DNA of 64,000 nucleotides from Ligula intestinalis (GCA_036362985.1 JAYGXS010000004.1:45475556-45539555); one strand, 5' to 3'. Shown: positions 1-10,867, counted from the first letter of the stretch. Numbers and translations: made by a program. Notes: generated by a model not told the origin, from the sequence alone.

Positions 1-54
1 CAGTTTTTTCAATGCATTTGATCTGCAGAACATTTCAGATCAGTGGCGTTGCCA

Positions 55-360
55 AAAATTTGAGGACCGACAGTGAAAAAACTCCTTAGGCATTGTTCAG
101 AAGTCTAGGGGCTTGAATGCCATTTTAGAGATTTAAGGAGAAAAACTGTCGCCTGGGGGAGGGGGGGGGTGCAGAGTATATTCGAAGCGGATGGCCTGTG
201 CTAAGAGTGTTTGAAGCATGTCAGGGAGAGTCCATCGCGGTTTTCACCATAATACCAAGGGTCCCACGAAGAGAAGGTTGCGGAGGTCACGCGAACCTCA
301 TCGAGTGTCGGCGATGCGCCCATCGTGCACCCTTGTTGGTTTAACGAGTCTGCCTGCTAA
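55..360. repeat. dispersed repeat, copy 1
   Basis: A non-coding stretch clearly related to 31588-32075. Shared landmarks are the phrase gacagtgaaaaaa, a poly-G run, and the GC-rich end containing gcggaggtcacgcgaacc and ggcgatgcgcccatcgt. No coding potential or terminal structure is visible. The second copy carries a MITE that this copy lacks, so the pair works as a natural occupied/empty comparison. Confidence 0.6.
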
Positions 361-396
361 TTGACAGAAGAAATATAATCGGTAGTTTTCTAAGCA

Positions 397-429
397 AACA
401 TATTACTGAAAATTAGCGAGTAGTATGTT
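397..429 (-). repeat. LINE 3'-end hairpin, copy 1
   Basis: The 11-base arms 397-407 and 419-429 are inverted repeats with one G·U-type mismatch and an 11-base loop. The same hairpin recurs at 689-721. Both lie just 3' (on the - strand) of related LINE coding ends, so they are probably part of the LINE 3' UTR. Confidence 0.55.
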
Positions 430-665
430 TTTTATAATGTGATTATTCCACAATTTGCATTCGGCAACTGGCAGTTTATTTTCGGGGGCTCAGTGGCTAT
501 TTGTTCTAACTTAATAGTGTCGTAAACATGCCTACAGATGCGTCTGACGTGTGCTCAGATGGCAACATAACAATGTCCGCGGGCAGAGCATTCCAGGCCT
601 GAATTGGGAAAAGTTTTACAAATCCGCGTAGCCTCGGATCACAACGTTTGGTGGACTCGAATCTT
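430..665 (-). mobile_element. CR1-like LINE 3'-end fragment
   Basis: The reverse-strand translation gives a degraded C-terminal LINE signature, with the core FVKLFPIQAWNALP followed by an acidic valine-rich stretch. This parallels FFFGNRVVEAWNALPEE in the longer copy at 765-2885. It has frame changes and stops, so it is a 5'-truncated relic of the same or a sister family lying tail-to-head with that copy. Confidence 0.6.
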
Positions 666-688
666 GCAATCCTTGTTAGTTCTTAACT

Positions 689-721
689 AACATATTACTT
701 AAAATCAGTGAGTAATATGTT
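689..721 (-). repeat. LINE 3'-end hairpin, copy 2
   Basis: The arms aacatattact (689-699) and agtaatatgtt (711-721) are perfectly complementary over 11 bp around an 11-base loop. An AT-dinucleotide run (722-741) sits between the hairpin and the LINE stop codon at 765. Confidence 0.6.
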
Positions 722-764
722 TATATACATATATATATAATTTCATTCTCGCCATATCCAAGTT

Positions 765-2885
765 TTAGTGGGCATTTCGGGTATGAAAATCTAAATTTCG
801 CTTAAATGCATCCACAGATGGGGACATAACAATTTCCTCGGGGAGTGCATTCCAAGCTTCAACTACTCTATTACCAAAGAAGAACTTGCGTGTGTCTAGT
901 CTGGCCCCTGTTATGCGTAGTTTGAAGAGATGCCCTCTTAAGTTCGTCGTTGTTGCTAACTCGAAGAAGTCGCCAGGTAGAAGACAACAGTCCTGCCCGC
1001 GCATTATACGAAATGCTTGTATCAGATCGCCACGTAGCTGTCTGTAACTTAACGGAAATAGATCGAGATTAGCTAAACGTCTTTCGTAGGGTAAAAAGCT
1101 CTGACCGGTAACCAGTTTGGTCGCGCGCCTTTGGACCTTTTCGAGGGAATTTAGGTCTTTCGCGGTCCAGGGTTTCCATGCTTGCATTGCGAACTCCAAC
1201 TTCGGCCGCACAAATGCTCCAAAGACCTTAGCAAATCAGTCTTTATCGAAGGCACAGAAAGCCCTTTTGACAAGATACAGGACGGACATCGCAGACTTGG
1301 CTACTTTTGCGCAGTGCAGCGAGGGCTTAAGAGACGTAGAGATCCATACTCCCAAATCTTTCTGCGCGTCGACTTCTTGCAGTTGGATGCCATTTAGGCT
1401 GTAAACCATGGGGTTCTGAGAGCTGGGTCGGCCAACTCGTAGGACACTGCATTTGTTCTCGTTAAACGGCAAAAGCCAGTCTTGAGACCAAGTTTGAAGA
1501 CGATTTAGGTTTAGCTGCAAATGTTCTTCGTCAGCTGAATTTCTGATGACGTTCCAAATCTTATTGTCATCGGCAAACATAGCCACATCGCAGTCCAGTT
1601 CACGGACGGAGTCATTGACGTATATAATGAACAGTATAGGGCCAAGGACAGAGCCTTGGGGGACACCGCTCTCGACTGCAACGTCTGCCGACTGCTGGTC
1701 ACCAATATGGACAGTTTGAGAGCGACCAAGTAAGAAGCTTTGAATCCACTTCAGCAGATTTCCTCGAACACCTATTTGGCTGAGTTTGTGCAGAAGTCGT
1801 TGATGTGGGACGCTATCAAAAGCCTTCTTGAAGTCGATGTAGATTACATGAAGCGGATTTCCTCCATCAACTGCCCGAGTCCAGCGTTCCAAACAATGGA
1901 GCAGGTTCGTCACGCAGGACCTGCCTCTGCGGAACCCATGTTGCGCATCCGATAGAAGGTTATGCTGCTCTAAGAAACGCATCAGCTCTCGTTTTACTAC
2001 TTTTTCCATAATCTTGCAACAGATCGAAGTGAGGCTGATTGGTCTATTACTGTTTGCAGCAACCTTTCTGCCGCCTTTATACAACGGTGTGATCCGTGTG
2101 GATTTCCGATCGGCGGGTAAACAACCTGCGTTAAACGAGGTACTGAAAAGCATAGAAAGCGGTTTGGCTAGCTCCCCAGCAAGTTCTTTCAGTAATTTAG
2201 GCGGGATGTCATCGGGACCGGATGATTTCGAGTCGTTTAGTGCCATTAACTCCTGAAGAACGGTTGCTTCGGCGAAGGTCACATTTTCAATCTTTGGACC
2301 GTCATCTAAGCCATAGTTTGGAGGAATGAATCCGATTTCAGTTGTAAAGTTCGATTTGAAAAATTGTGAAAGATGCTCAGCTTTTGCTCCATCCTCACTC
2401 ATTTCTGTTCCATCGCTAGCCTTCAGAAGGGGAACTGGGTCCCGGTTTCGTGTGGTCTTTCTTAAGTAGCCATAAAATAGCTTCGGAGTTTTAACTGCCC
2501 GGTTTAGTAAATCTTTTTCAAAGTCTTTGCGCGCTTTGAAGATAAGTCGCTTCACGAGGTTCCTCTGCGTTTTGTATGCATTTAAAGATACCGGATTTCT
2601 GTCTGCTCTATACTTTCTAAACAATCTCCCCTTTTTATTTATCTCTTTCTTCAGCGCTTGAGTCAGCCACTGAGGTTTGTTGTTTAGCTTCTTCCGTGTA
2701 ATCGGACAGTGGTTTCTCAGGAGAGTATGCAATAACTCACTGAACCATCCCCAATCATCAGCTATATTGCCAGAAAAAACCAATTCCCAATTTATGTTGT
2801 TTATTTCGGCCTTCATTTGATCAAAGTCACCACGCCAAATATTCCTTCTAACCTTGGTGGGTTGTTCGGGTACCGAAAATATAGA
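765..2885 (-). mobile_element. CR1/Jockey-type LINE, 5'-truncated
   Basis: One reading frame runs from about 2880 down to 765, roughly 700 codons, broken by a single in-frame TGA at 1236-1238. It encodes the linker after the endonuclease and then a complete reverse transcriptase: a PDDIPPKLLK block, the FRRGRS block, motif A FKKAFDSVPH, motif B SGVPQGSVLGP and motif C with F-A-D-D. A C-terminal domain follows with RPKLEFAMQAWKPW and AWNALPEE. The apurinic endonuclease domain is missing, so insertion was 5'-truncated near 2885. The same family recurs at 430-665, 34990-36200, 58000-58345 and 60690-61365. It lies upstream of the first APMAP exon seen here, probably in an intron of that gene. Confidence 0.85.
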
Positions 2886-2889
2886 TAGA

Positions 2890-4180
2890 AAATTACGTCT
2901 TCGTCAAATTGTATTTTTTGGTGTTAAACGCCATTCTATATTGCTGAATAATTTTTAATTCTACCAGCCATTCAATTCAATGTTCCTAAACTACATGCTC
3001 GATACATTCTTTCTACGGAAAATCACACATTCCTCTAGTATGTGATTAAGAAGGCAAACGATTCCCATGACAGTTGGCAATGCATGTGGATCACGTTGTA
3101 TATTTTATCGGCAACATTAATAAACTCTCTAAAAATCTCATGATAAGTACCTTTTTCAAGACCAAAAAATACCCTTTCTTCGAGTATAAATTTGAAGAAA
3201 ACGATATTTTCAACCAAACTACTATATGAAAGAATATGTTTTTGCATGTTTTCTAAAAAAATATATCAGAACTTTTAAGAGCTTTGAAAAGCAGTTAGGA
3301 AAAGACATGCTAGTTTCTGAGGCATTTTCTACAGAGTATGCTTCCAGCGGGTAGTCAGAAAGTAACTTGTTCAAAAGCTAGCATCCTGACACGACTGAGA
3401 TATCTAGAGTGTAGGGTGACTGATAACAATATTTTATGCCTACTTACGTAACGTGTCCAGGTCGAAAATGCATTTCAGGATGTCTATTGACATTTTATGA
3501 GATAGGGAATATACTGTGCGTCTGAATATTCTGTTGTCGCAGTTTACACGCCAGCATCACAAACAGACAAGCCGGCGGCAAGAGTTCCTTGAAAGACATC
3601 CTCAAAAAGATTTGCCCATTTGTGCCGGGAACTCTAATGCCAGGATTTGGCTGAAGATTCCCCTAAAAGTTTTGTGTGGAAATCGTGTGGTTGGAGAATA
3701 ATGGAAAGGACATTGGCAACCGTGACCATTTGTGATCAAACTCCGTATTGTTTAAAAATTTACTTATTTGGCCTGTTAGTTCGGACAGTTGTCTTATTGG
3801 ACCACTGTATCATATCTCCACCTTTACAGCGCTGGCAAGTATCAAACCTTCTATGTTCCCATTTCTTCTCGTTTTGTTACTTTTCTGTAATTGCGAGGCA
3901 GAAATGGGTCACAGTTCAAACGTCGACTTTTCAATTGCCTTCAGATGGGACAACTATTGCAGCATCTAAATCTGCCATGTTCCTGCATGTCAGAGTAAAG
4001 TTCGCTTCACGCATGACACAAAGCTTCGCTATAATCAGATTCCAGTGAACTGAATGCCTTTCATCCTGAAGGTTTTGACCAGCGAACTGGAAAGCATTGG
4101 AATCGGATAGTTTACACGTACTTTCTGCAAATATATGCATAATTTTGATTGATGAGATTATTCATCTGAATTATCTTCAG
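2890..4180. other. no gene seen (probable APMAP intron)
   Basis: AT-rich sequence with only short chance reading frames. I see no conserved protein motif, RNA gene or recognisable element. If the APMAP N terminus is upstream of the window, this is intron sequence leading to the acceptor at 4180. Confidence 0.5.
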
Positions 4181-4291
4181 CCTCCGTAGAGACCTGCGGA
4201 CGTCCACTTGGTCTGCACTACGATGAGCCAAGAAATCGACTTCTTGTCGTGGATGCCTACCTTGGTCTTTTCGCCATTGATATGCAGACAG
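4181..4291 (+). CDS. APMAP: APMAP-like protein, internal exon (first seen)
   Basis: This is the first recognisable exon of a strictosidine-synthase-like six-bladed beta-propeller protein related to vertebrate APMAP (adipocyte plasma membrane-associated protein), a type II membrane protein with weak esterase activity. The acceptor follows a pyrimidine-rich tract ending ttatcttcag, and the donor is g|gtaagg. Read with one carried base it gives SVETCGRPLGLHYDEP and then VVDAYLGLFAIDMQT, matching the family block TCGRPLG...VVDAY.GLFEV. It enters and leaves in phase 1, and the next exon (12651) continues in phase. The membrane anchor and first propeller blade (roughly 130-150 residues in the family) should be upstream and were not found. 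The four exons here encode about 270 residues. Confidence 0.85.
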
Positions 4292-4339
4292 GTAAGGGCG
4301 CTTTAAGTCTGTTATTTTGTTTCAACATTTTGTCTTTTT

Positions 4340-4800
4340 TCATTCTTTGGGGCATATCTACGTCCTCAAGTCAGTCTTTCTAATTTTGAAATTTCCCGCT
4401 GCATTTATTTTACCTTACGGTTTATGATTCCGCATGTTTGTCTGTCAAGGCAGGTATCTTACCTTGAGTTTACCCAATTGTGAAAAAACTCGAGGCTTTT
4501 GGCGGGATTTGAACCCGAGTATCAGAAAAGGCCTTTACCAGCGGCCAACGCTCTAACCGCTAAGCTACAAACGCCCCGCATCGTGCCATGAATTAAATCA
4601 ATATCATCACATAAAATCAATGATCACAAACTTCAGATAAAATGTAATTCTAGGAGCCTTGATAGGTAAATTATATACTATTTGGCATGCTAAATCATGT
4701 CGACTTTAGCCGGACACATCTCGGCCCTGAACCCCTTCATCTTAGAATAAACAGAAAGATGTTGCACTTATTACCCGACCGTGCTAACCCATTTCATGGA
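4340..4800 (+). repeat. intronic dispersed repeat with SINE inside (pairs with 8405-8760)
   Basis: Blocks 4355-4455 and 4680-4790 match 8420-8530 and 8595-8705 in order, sharing acgtcctcaa, gattccgcatg, gtcaaggcag, tttggcatgcta and gtcgac. The left copy carries a tRNA-like SINE between the two blocks and the right copy does not, so the SINE inserted after the repeat duplicated. Confidence 0.55.
4495..4574 (-). repeat. tRNA-derived SINE, family A, copy 1
   Basis: An 80-nt tRNA-like head. The reverse strand shows an A box tagcttagcgg, a B box ggttcaaatcc and acceptor arms GCGTTTG/CAAAAGC. The anticodon arm has GGCC paired with GGCC, where copies 2 and 3 have GACC with GGTC, a compensatory change. 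The 3' tail is oligo-T followed by a cacaattgggt motif shared with copy 3. Confidence 0.7.
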
Positions 4801-5331
4801 CAGGGTAGGATGTAGGCAGAAATACATTACGGACAGGGGACATTGTAATGGCCATTTCTAACTAACAGGTTCCCAGGTTCGGGCCCCTGGGGTTGGGTAC
4901 GGCTCGCTGATGATGGCTTATATGCCCGAAATGAACTTAAATATACTGATGTGTACCGCGAGCAGAAATTAATTCCTAAGAAAATTTAAAAGCTGAACTT
5001 TAAAAACCGGTATATCAACCAGAAAGCAAATAGGGAAAACTGGGGGACCCACTAATGAGCCGGAATCCAAGCGGCTGTGTCAGGCAGCGGCAAAATACCG
5101 GCGAAAGAGTGTCTGGGCATTTTAGCTAGTACCTGGGCTGTTAGTATGGTAAGTTACAACAGCAATATATGCTACTAAAGTCTCTCCGTCGGCAGCGGGT
5201 ATATATTACACAGTGTTTGACGGGCTTCAGTCCAAATATACAGTTACAATTTCTGTCTATATCTATACACCTTAAATGTACTGATGTATGCCGCGAATAG
5301 AAATTAATTTCTAACGAAATTAAAAGTCGAG

Positions 5332-5411
5332 GCGTTTGACGAGATTTAAACCCGCGCATCAGAGAAGACCTTTGCCGGAGGTCAATGCTCTAAGCGCTAA
5401 GCTACAAACGC
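5332..5411 (-). repeat. tRNA-derived SINE, family A, copy 2
   Basis: 80-nt tRNA-like head on the reverse strand with a perfect 7-bp acceptor pairing GCGTTTG/CAAACGC. The B box is mutated to ggtttaaatct and the D arm has gcgctta. Its 3' tail (5268-5331) matches a tail fragment at 4935-4990, with the shared phrase agaaattaatt. It faces copy 3 head-on, about 230 bp away. Confidence 0.7.
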
Positions 5412-5644
5412 CCCGCCTCACGCCGTAAATTTTCACAATTGGGTCAACTCAAATTAAGTAAATCTGCCAAACTTTCTTATAATTAAGTCAGCCTAGTAGT
5501 CATTCTGGTGGATTCTAGGTGATTGCTTAGGAAATCCTGCTTGGGCAGTCAGCTAACTGTTCACATTGGTGGATTCCATATGGTCGGTAAAGTTGGGCGG
5601 GTAATATCGATCCAAGTGTAATTAAATTCACGGCGCGAGGTGGG

Positions 5645-5724
5645 GCGTTTGTAGCTTAGCGGTTAGAGCATTGACCTCCGGCAAAGGTCTTCTCTGATGC
5701 GTGGGTTCAAATCCCGCCAAACGC
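5645..5724 (+). repeat. tRNA-derived SINE, family A, copy 3
   Basis: Best-preserved copy. It has the acceptor stem GCGTTTG (5645-5651) with CAAACGC (5718-5724), A box tagcttagcgg and B box ggttcaaatcc. The anticodon stem is GACCT/AGGTC around a seven-base loop CCGGCAA, and the T stem is GTGGG/CCCGC. Two extra bases before the anticodon arm, a C instead of T at loop position 33 and an 11-base variable region argue against a working tRNA gene. The tail is tcgag, oligo-T, cacaattgggtcaact. Confidence 0.7.
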
Positions 5725-5900
5725 CTCGAGTTTTTTTCACAATTGGGTCAACTGAAATTAAAAAGCTGAATGTTTTCTATTGTTGAGAGGCTGCTGACGA
5801 CTCGAGAGCAAGTCGTAAGACACAACGGATCGAGTGAGTTCCGGAATCGATCGGTGGGCGCCTATCCACCATAGCGGTGAATATAATTGAAAAGTCGTGT

Positions 5901-5938
5901 TGGCAATCGATCGTTTTCGGTCATTCATCGTCAGGCCA
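5901..5938 (-). ncRNA. degenerate hammerhead ribozyme motif in PLE1 3' flank
   Basis: On the reverse strand the order is helix I strand UGGC (5938-5935), core CUGACGA (5934-5928), a nine-base poorly pairing stem II, GAA with A15.1, then a near-palindrome, U-U at the cleavage position (5906-5905), and helix I partner GCCA (5904-5901). Helix I is 4 bp. Stem III has an A·A mismatch and stem II is barely supported, so this is probably a decayed copy. It lies downstream of the PLE at 6310-8039 on the same strand. Confidence 0.4.
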
Positions 5939-6309
5939 GTACATGATATGGGGAATAAAATTGGACACTTAATTACTGCGTTTATATAATCGTCAGGTTG
6001 CGGAAAGGGGGGAAGCGTGAGGGTTTTTCCTCGTTTCCTGAATGCGGGCGCCTGCGCGGGTAGTACGCTGGTTGCCATGCGCAGATGAGACAGGGGGGAT
6101 GTTCTCGTGGTGAGCGGGTTGAGTTCTGTATGTCAGCCGCACAGCTTGTGCTTGACTATTCTCCGTGGATTTCCGCGTGCAGTCGGCCAAGGGTCGCAGA
6201 TGGCTTGTACCAGCGCCTTTTGACAGCATAGAGTGTGTTTTGCTAGCTGGATTGCCACTGCTTCTGCTGTGGCTAACACCTGTTTGCGCAGGCCTTTGGA
6301 GTAGTGTGT

Positions 6310-8039
6310 TGGCGTGCGCTATGTGACCCGAAATGCTTCTCTCGCGTTTACTTGGTGGTATGTATCAATTAGGTGGGCGAGGATTGAGCTTGAGATCGGT
6401 GAATTCTTCCCTCTGCTGACCCAGGCTGGTATGTGCTCGCGTATTCTCCTCTCCAGACGTCGCGTTGTTCGGCCAATATAGCCCGCTCCACTAGAATAGG
6501 TGAACGAATAGATGCACATCGATGTGGCCTGAAACGGTAGTCTGTCTTTACTGCCCATTCGTAGAAGAGGAGGGTTTACGAAGAGTACGCATAAGTTTGC
6601 CGCCGGGAAAACACTCGTGACTGCTGTCCTCTGGCGTCGTCTTACCAGTTTACTTGCTGCGTCTCCTATAAAAGGCAGTCTTATGAATGGATCTTTCTTT
6701 TCCGTCGTTGCAACTGCGGCCTTTGTGACACGCTCCTTGATGTTCCAAAGGATGAACCTTTCTGGATAACCGATTTCATGGAGTGCGTTTTGTAGCTGCT
6801 GCAATTCTACTTCCACTATTTTAGGATAGCAGATACGGCGTATTCTGTCTGCCATTCCCTGGACTAAGTTCCGCTTGACGTTACGGGGTACGAAGCTGTG
6901 GAAATTAACGTACTGCCCCGTCCAGGTTTTCTTTCTAAATATTCGACGTTGTATCGAGCCATCCTCTTGTTTGTTTAAGAGGACGCCTAGGAAAGCCAGT
7001 TCGTTGTTTTTCTCTGATTCCGCTGTAAATGTTAGTGCTGCGTGTGCCGTATTGAATTTTTGGACTAGATCATCGATATGAGTGGTCTTATTTGTCAGGC
7101 AAAATATATCATCCACGTATCGACCATAGAACTTCAGGTCATCGATAGTGTCTTTGAGCCTTGTTTCCTCGAGCTTGCCCATGAAGACGTTTGCGAGGAA
7201 TGGTCCAAGTGGTGAGCCCATTGCCACTCCGTCTATATGTCTGTAGAGCTGGCCATTGCAAAGAAACTGGGCGTTTTGTGTACAGCACGTCAGTAGTTCT
7301 TTCAGCATCTCCACTGTCATCCCTATCTTGTAGTTTGTTTCCCGTATGCAGTCGCATAGTTACTCTATGGTTTCGGCTACCGGTACGTTGGTGAAGCATG
7401 AAGATACATCAAGTGACAACATCATCTTTTCGTTAATGTTTGTATCCTTGGTAGCCTCGACGAATTCAAACGTGTTTTTCAGGCTTCTAGGGTACAGGCG
7501 GCTCTGAAGTGGCTTTAACTTTTCGACAATCCATTTTGCCACGGCAAGGTATGGCGAATTTCTCATGTCCAAGATAGGACGAAGTGGCGCACCTTGTTTA
7601 TGAATTTTCGGGAGGCCATACATTCTTGGGATTGTAGTACCAACCGGCCTTAGTCGCTTGAGCTCCTTGTCAGATAAAAGTCCTTCTTTGTGGAACTCTG
7701 CAAGTAACTTTGTCACTTTGTCTTCAACGGCGTCGGTCCGGTCCGGTCCTTGTCTTTATCGGATTTTGAGAATTTTGTCCGATCCGATAATATTTCTTCT
7801 AGTTTCGCTACATAATCTTTCTTGTCCATCAGCACAATTCCTAAACCCTTATCCGGTCTTGTAAGCAGTATATTTTCAGTGTGGCGAAGCTCATTGAGAC
7901 TATCTAAATGGGCCTTTATTAGGGGGCCTATGGGTCTTGGAGCCTTCCTCAAGTATTGTTGGCAGCAATTGACCAGAGTCGATTTGAGGTAATCAACTTC
8001 TTGACTATAATTGTCCATGTTCACGTATTTGCTAATCAC
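6310..8039 (-). mobile_element. Penelope-like element PLE1 (RT + GIY-YIG), broken
   Basis: Three reverse-strand reading frames read in order. 8039-7713 gives the N-terminal region, with VDYLKSTLVNCCQQYLRK and TRPDKGLGIVLMDKKDYV. 7716-7360 gives YGLPKIHKQGAPLRPILD and motif A SLDVSSCFTNVP. 7320-6319 gives motif B DGVAMGSPLGP, motif C YGRYVDDIF, and a C-terminal GIY-YIG nuclease with AGYIGRTTRRLERRIREH. This domain pair, a telomerase-like reverse transcriptase plus GIY-YIG endonuclease, defines Penelope-like retroelements. A frameshift near 7715 and a stop near 7360 break the frame. It is the same subfamily as 44682-46763 and lies in APMAP intron 1, antisense to the gene. Confidence 0.9.
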
Positions 8040-8049
8040 ATATTTAACT

Positions 8050-8960
8050 TAAACCGTCGCATCTCCTCTGTACAACTGAGCGCTAGCGCTATGAACCATG
8101 TTAAATAGTAGGTTAGGTAAGGATTACTTATGTGGCCCTGCAAAATAACTTGGCGTCTCGAAATGCAGCTGGCATTGCACTTAATTCCAGGGACCTCGAG
8201 GCTAGGGTTCTGGTAAGTTTAGAGTTTATGTCAATTTAAATAAATAATTTATCGTGAAGAAGAAAAAGACGTCATCTCTGGAACGGCAATTTTATTCCTC
8301 TGAAATCGTGTGCTCTTCTTCTTTACAAAAAGAACCTGGGGCATGCATATTTACTTCTAAATAATTTTTCGTTTACCATATTAACAGCCCAACATGCTTT
8401 AGATTTTGCTTTTGTTATTCCTGAGGACATGTGTACGTCCTCAAATCAGTTGCTTTCATCTTGAAAGTTCGCACTGCAGTTATTTTACCTGGCTGTTTAA
8501 GGGTTCCGCATGATTGTTTGTCAAGGCAGACATCTATTAGTGTTCTGCATACTTTGGGGAGGGAACAAGAGCTCCGGTGCGTATGTTATTTACTTTTTGG
8601 CATGCTAACGCGTGTCGACCCTAGCCAGAAGGATCTCGGCTCTGGGATTCTGTGCCACAAAATGCATCGGAAGATGACACACTTATTAACCAGTCCTCCT
8701 AATCCAGCTTATCGATCCAGCCTCAGCCCATGTATTTTTTGATCACATCTTTTGGCCTACATTGTCGCTCCTTCTCTGTACAATTAAGTGTAGCTGCTAC
8801 ACAAATTCTCAAGCACCAAGAAGTAGTTTGGGTAGGTATTACTTATAAGACCACCGCAGCAGGACATTGGGGCCCGTAGCCAGGATGGCTTGGCGCCAAA
8901 TTCTGGGCCAATTGGGATTATGGTTGTTGTAAGTTTGGGTCTAGCGTCAGGGTTGAGAAA
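8050..8960. repeat. diverged repeat pair next to PLE1
   Basis: 8050-8225 and 8765-8960 share the order of several phrases: ctctgtacaa, gtaggt(a)ggattacttat, cttggcg, gttctggtaagttt. The block between them (8405-8760) is the second copy of the repeat at 4340-4800. No coding content. Confidence 0.45.
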
Positions 8961-8999
8961 AACTTCATGATGTCAATTTCAAGGAAAGGCGCCTTTACG

Positions 9000-9108
9000 A
9001 AAATCAATAAATTTATTCAGTAAATTTTCGACACTGGGTCCTCAGATCGTCGTCAGACTTGAGAGAAATGTGCAAAGAACAGTTAGCATTTCAAAGTGCT
9101 GATACAGG
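9000..9108. repeat. PLE2 left inverted terminal repeat
   Basis: This stretch matches the reverse complement of 10868-10975 over roughly 100 bp. The clearest shared part is gagagaaatgtgcaaagaac followed by agttagcatttcaaa. The two repeats bracket the PLE2 reading frames. The left copy contains an extra AT-rich segment next to the hammerhead-like motif. Confidence 0.75.
9005..9049 (-). ncRNA. degenerate hammerhead motif in PLE2 left terminal repeat
   Basis: On the reverse strand: helix I CGAU (9049-9046), core CUGAGGA (9045-9039), nine bases with no good stem II, GAA (9029-9027), then a 6-bp stem III (9026-9021 with 9015-9010) around loop CUGAA, U-U at 9010-9009, and helix I partner AUUG. The right terminal repeat has lost the core (CCGGGGA) and half of stem III. 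Stem II cannot be drawn, so activity is doubtful. Confidence 0.35.
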
Positions 9109-9120
9109 TACAAGCTGAAA

Positions 9121-10650
9121 ATGCTCTCACTATTAAAATATAGCTCAACCTATAAGCCTCTTCCAACAGACCCTACCGAGAAGCAAATGTCACCCATTGA
9201 CAAAGTACTGAACCGCCTTACAGGGACGAAACTACTGTCAGGAGATATCGCAAAATGCCTGAAACAATCCGAAGCAAACATCGCGAAGATCTACAGATTA
9301 CCCAGAGTTCACAAACGGGAAGTTCCTCTACGACCGATAGTATCATTAATCGGTGCACCGAACCACAAAATCTCTAGGTGGCTATTCCGACAACTTCATC
9401 CACTTACGAAGGATTGTGAAACTTCCATTTAGAACTCTACGGAGTTTCTAGAGAAACTAAGGAGAATCACGGTCTACGATGATGAGATAATGGTCTCCTT
9501 CGACGTAGTTTCCCTGTTCACCTCCATACCACTTGATGTAGCAAGGCAATGCACAGAGGAAGCTCTGAAGATCTATGAAACGAGGGTTTCTTCAACTGCC
9601 TTACTTGACCTTGTGGACCTTTGCCTAGAAAACTTCTTTTCATTTGATCATCATTACTATCAACAATTAAAAGAAGCTCCAATGTGGTCACCCATATCTG
9701 GATTCCTTGCCGAAATAACCATGCATAGGCTCAAATCAACGGCCCTTCCATCGATTAACCCTAAGTTATGGGTACGCTATTTAGACGACACATTTGTTGT
9801 TAATAAAAAAGGACCATCTTGAAGCGCTCCACAAGACCATCAGCTCAACCATTCCAGGCATTCAATTCACGCTCGATAAGGAAGTTAACAACAAACTCCC
9901 ATGTCTGTATGTTCTCGTGCGCCAAATGTTGACAGAACATTACAAACGTCCGTTTACCGCAAAGACACGTATGCGGAAGTTATTCTTAACTATGAGAGCA
10001 ATAACCCCATTTCTCACAAAAAGAGTGCCGTCAATATTCTGCTACGCCGAGCGAAGACACACTGCTCTGACGAAGAAACCTACCGAAACGGGCTCAATTA
10101 TCTGTTTGAATTGTTTTCCCGCAATGGTTACCCCATAGACTTTGTATGCCGACGCATGAGACAACCACAATCCGACAAAAAAGGAACCAGATAGTTCCAC
10201 TCAAACGCCCAAAACAAACAAATGGCGAGTCCTTTCTTATATAAGGAACGTGTTTGAACTCGTTGAAAGACACTTGCGGAAACACCAAATAAAAGTGGCG
10301 CACAAACCGATGGCTACTTTAAGCACTCAGCTAGTACACCCTAAGGATAAGGTTTGGCTACCTTGATGAGAAAAAAGCCATCTACAAAATCCCATTTGAA
10401 GCTTGTGACACGGTATATTGTGGCCAAACAGGAAGATCCGTCTCCACACGCGTCCGCTAGCACCAATCGGCAGCAAAGAGACACGATCGTTTTTCCGAAG
10501 TGGCTATGCATTGCCTTGGCACAGGATATGCCTTTCCGTGGGACAAAACACGCATCGTCGGAGTTTGCCCCCCCCCCAAAAAAAGCCGAGAATTTCTTGA
10601 GGCCATGTACTCCGATAATTCATGCATCAACCGGCGAATCGAGTTAGCAG
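9121..10650 (+). mobile_element. Penelope-like element PLE2, second subfamily, broken
   Basis: 9121-9432 reads into YRLPRVHKREVPLRPIVS. 9490-9822 carries motif A VSFDVVSLFTSIP and motif C VRYLDDTFVV. The glycine-rich motif B is degraded, with MWSPISGFLAEITMHRL where SPISG.LAE.. is expected. 9794-10194 carries the PLE connector with VYRKDTYAEVILNYES in a shifted frame. About 10384-10640 gives a GIY-YIG variant with VYCGQTGRSVSTRVR. At least one stop (9430) and two frameshifts make it non-functional. It is only distantly related to PLE1, 3 and 4 and lies in APMAP intron 1. Confidence 0.85.
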
Positions 10651-10867
10651 GATTGTACAAACATCTCAAAGAAAGGTGAAAGAAACTGCTGCCGACAAAC
10701 ATGGACCAACATGAACCGTAATTAGCGTTCACACCGGTTGACCTGGACTGACCCCGGACTGACTCAAATTTCAGTTGCCACTTAGCCGTTACGCCATTAC
10801 GAATGCTAATCATGTCCACCACGATGTGACACAAATTGCAACTCCCAATTAACGCCCACACCAAATG

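Noticed and set aside
5645..5724. Functional tRNA gene
   Set aside because: It has A and B boxes and arms, but two extra bases before the anticodon arm, C at loop position 33, an 11-base variable region, two further copies and a shared non-tRNA tail. A SINE explains it better.
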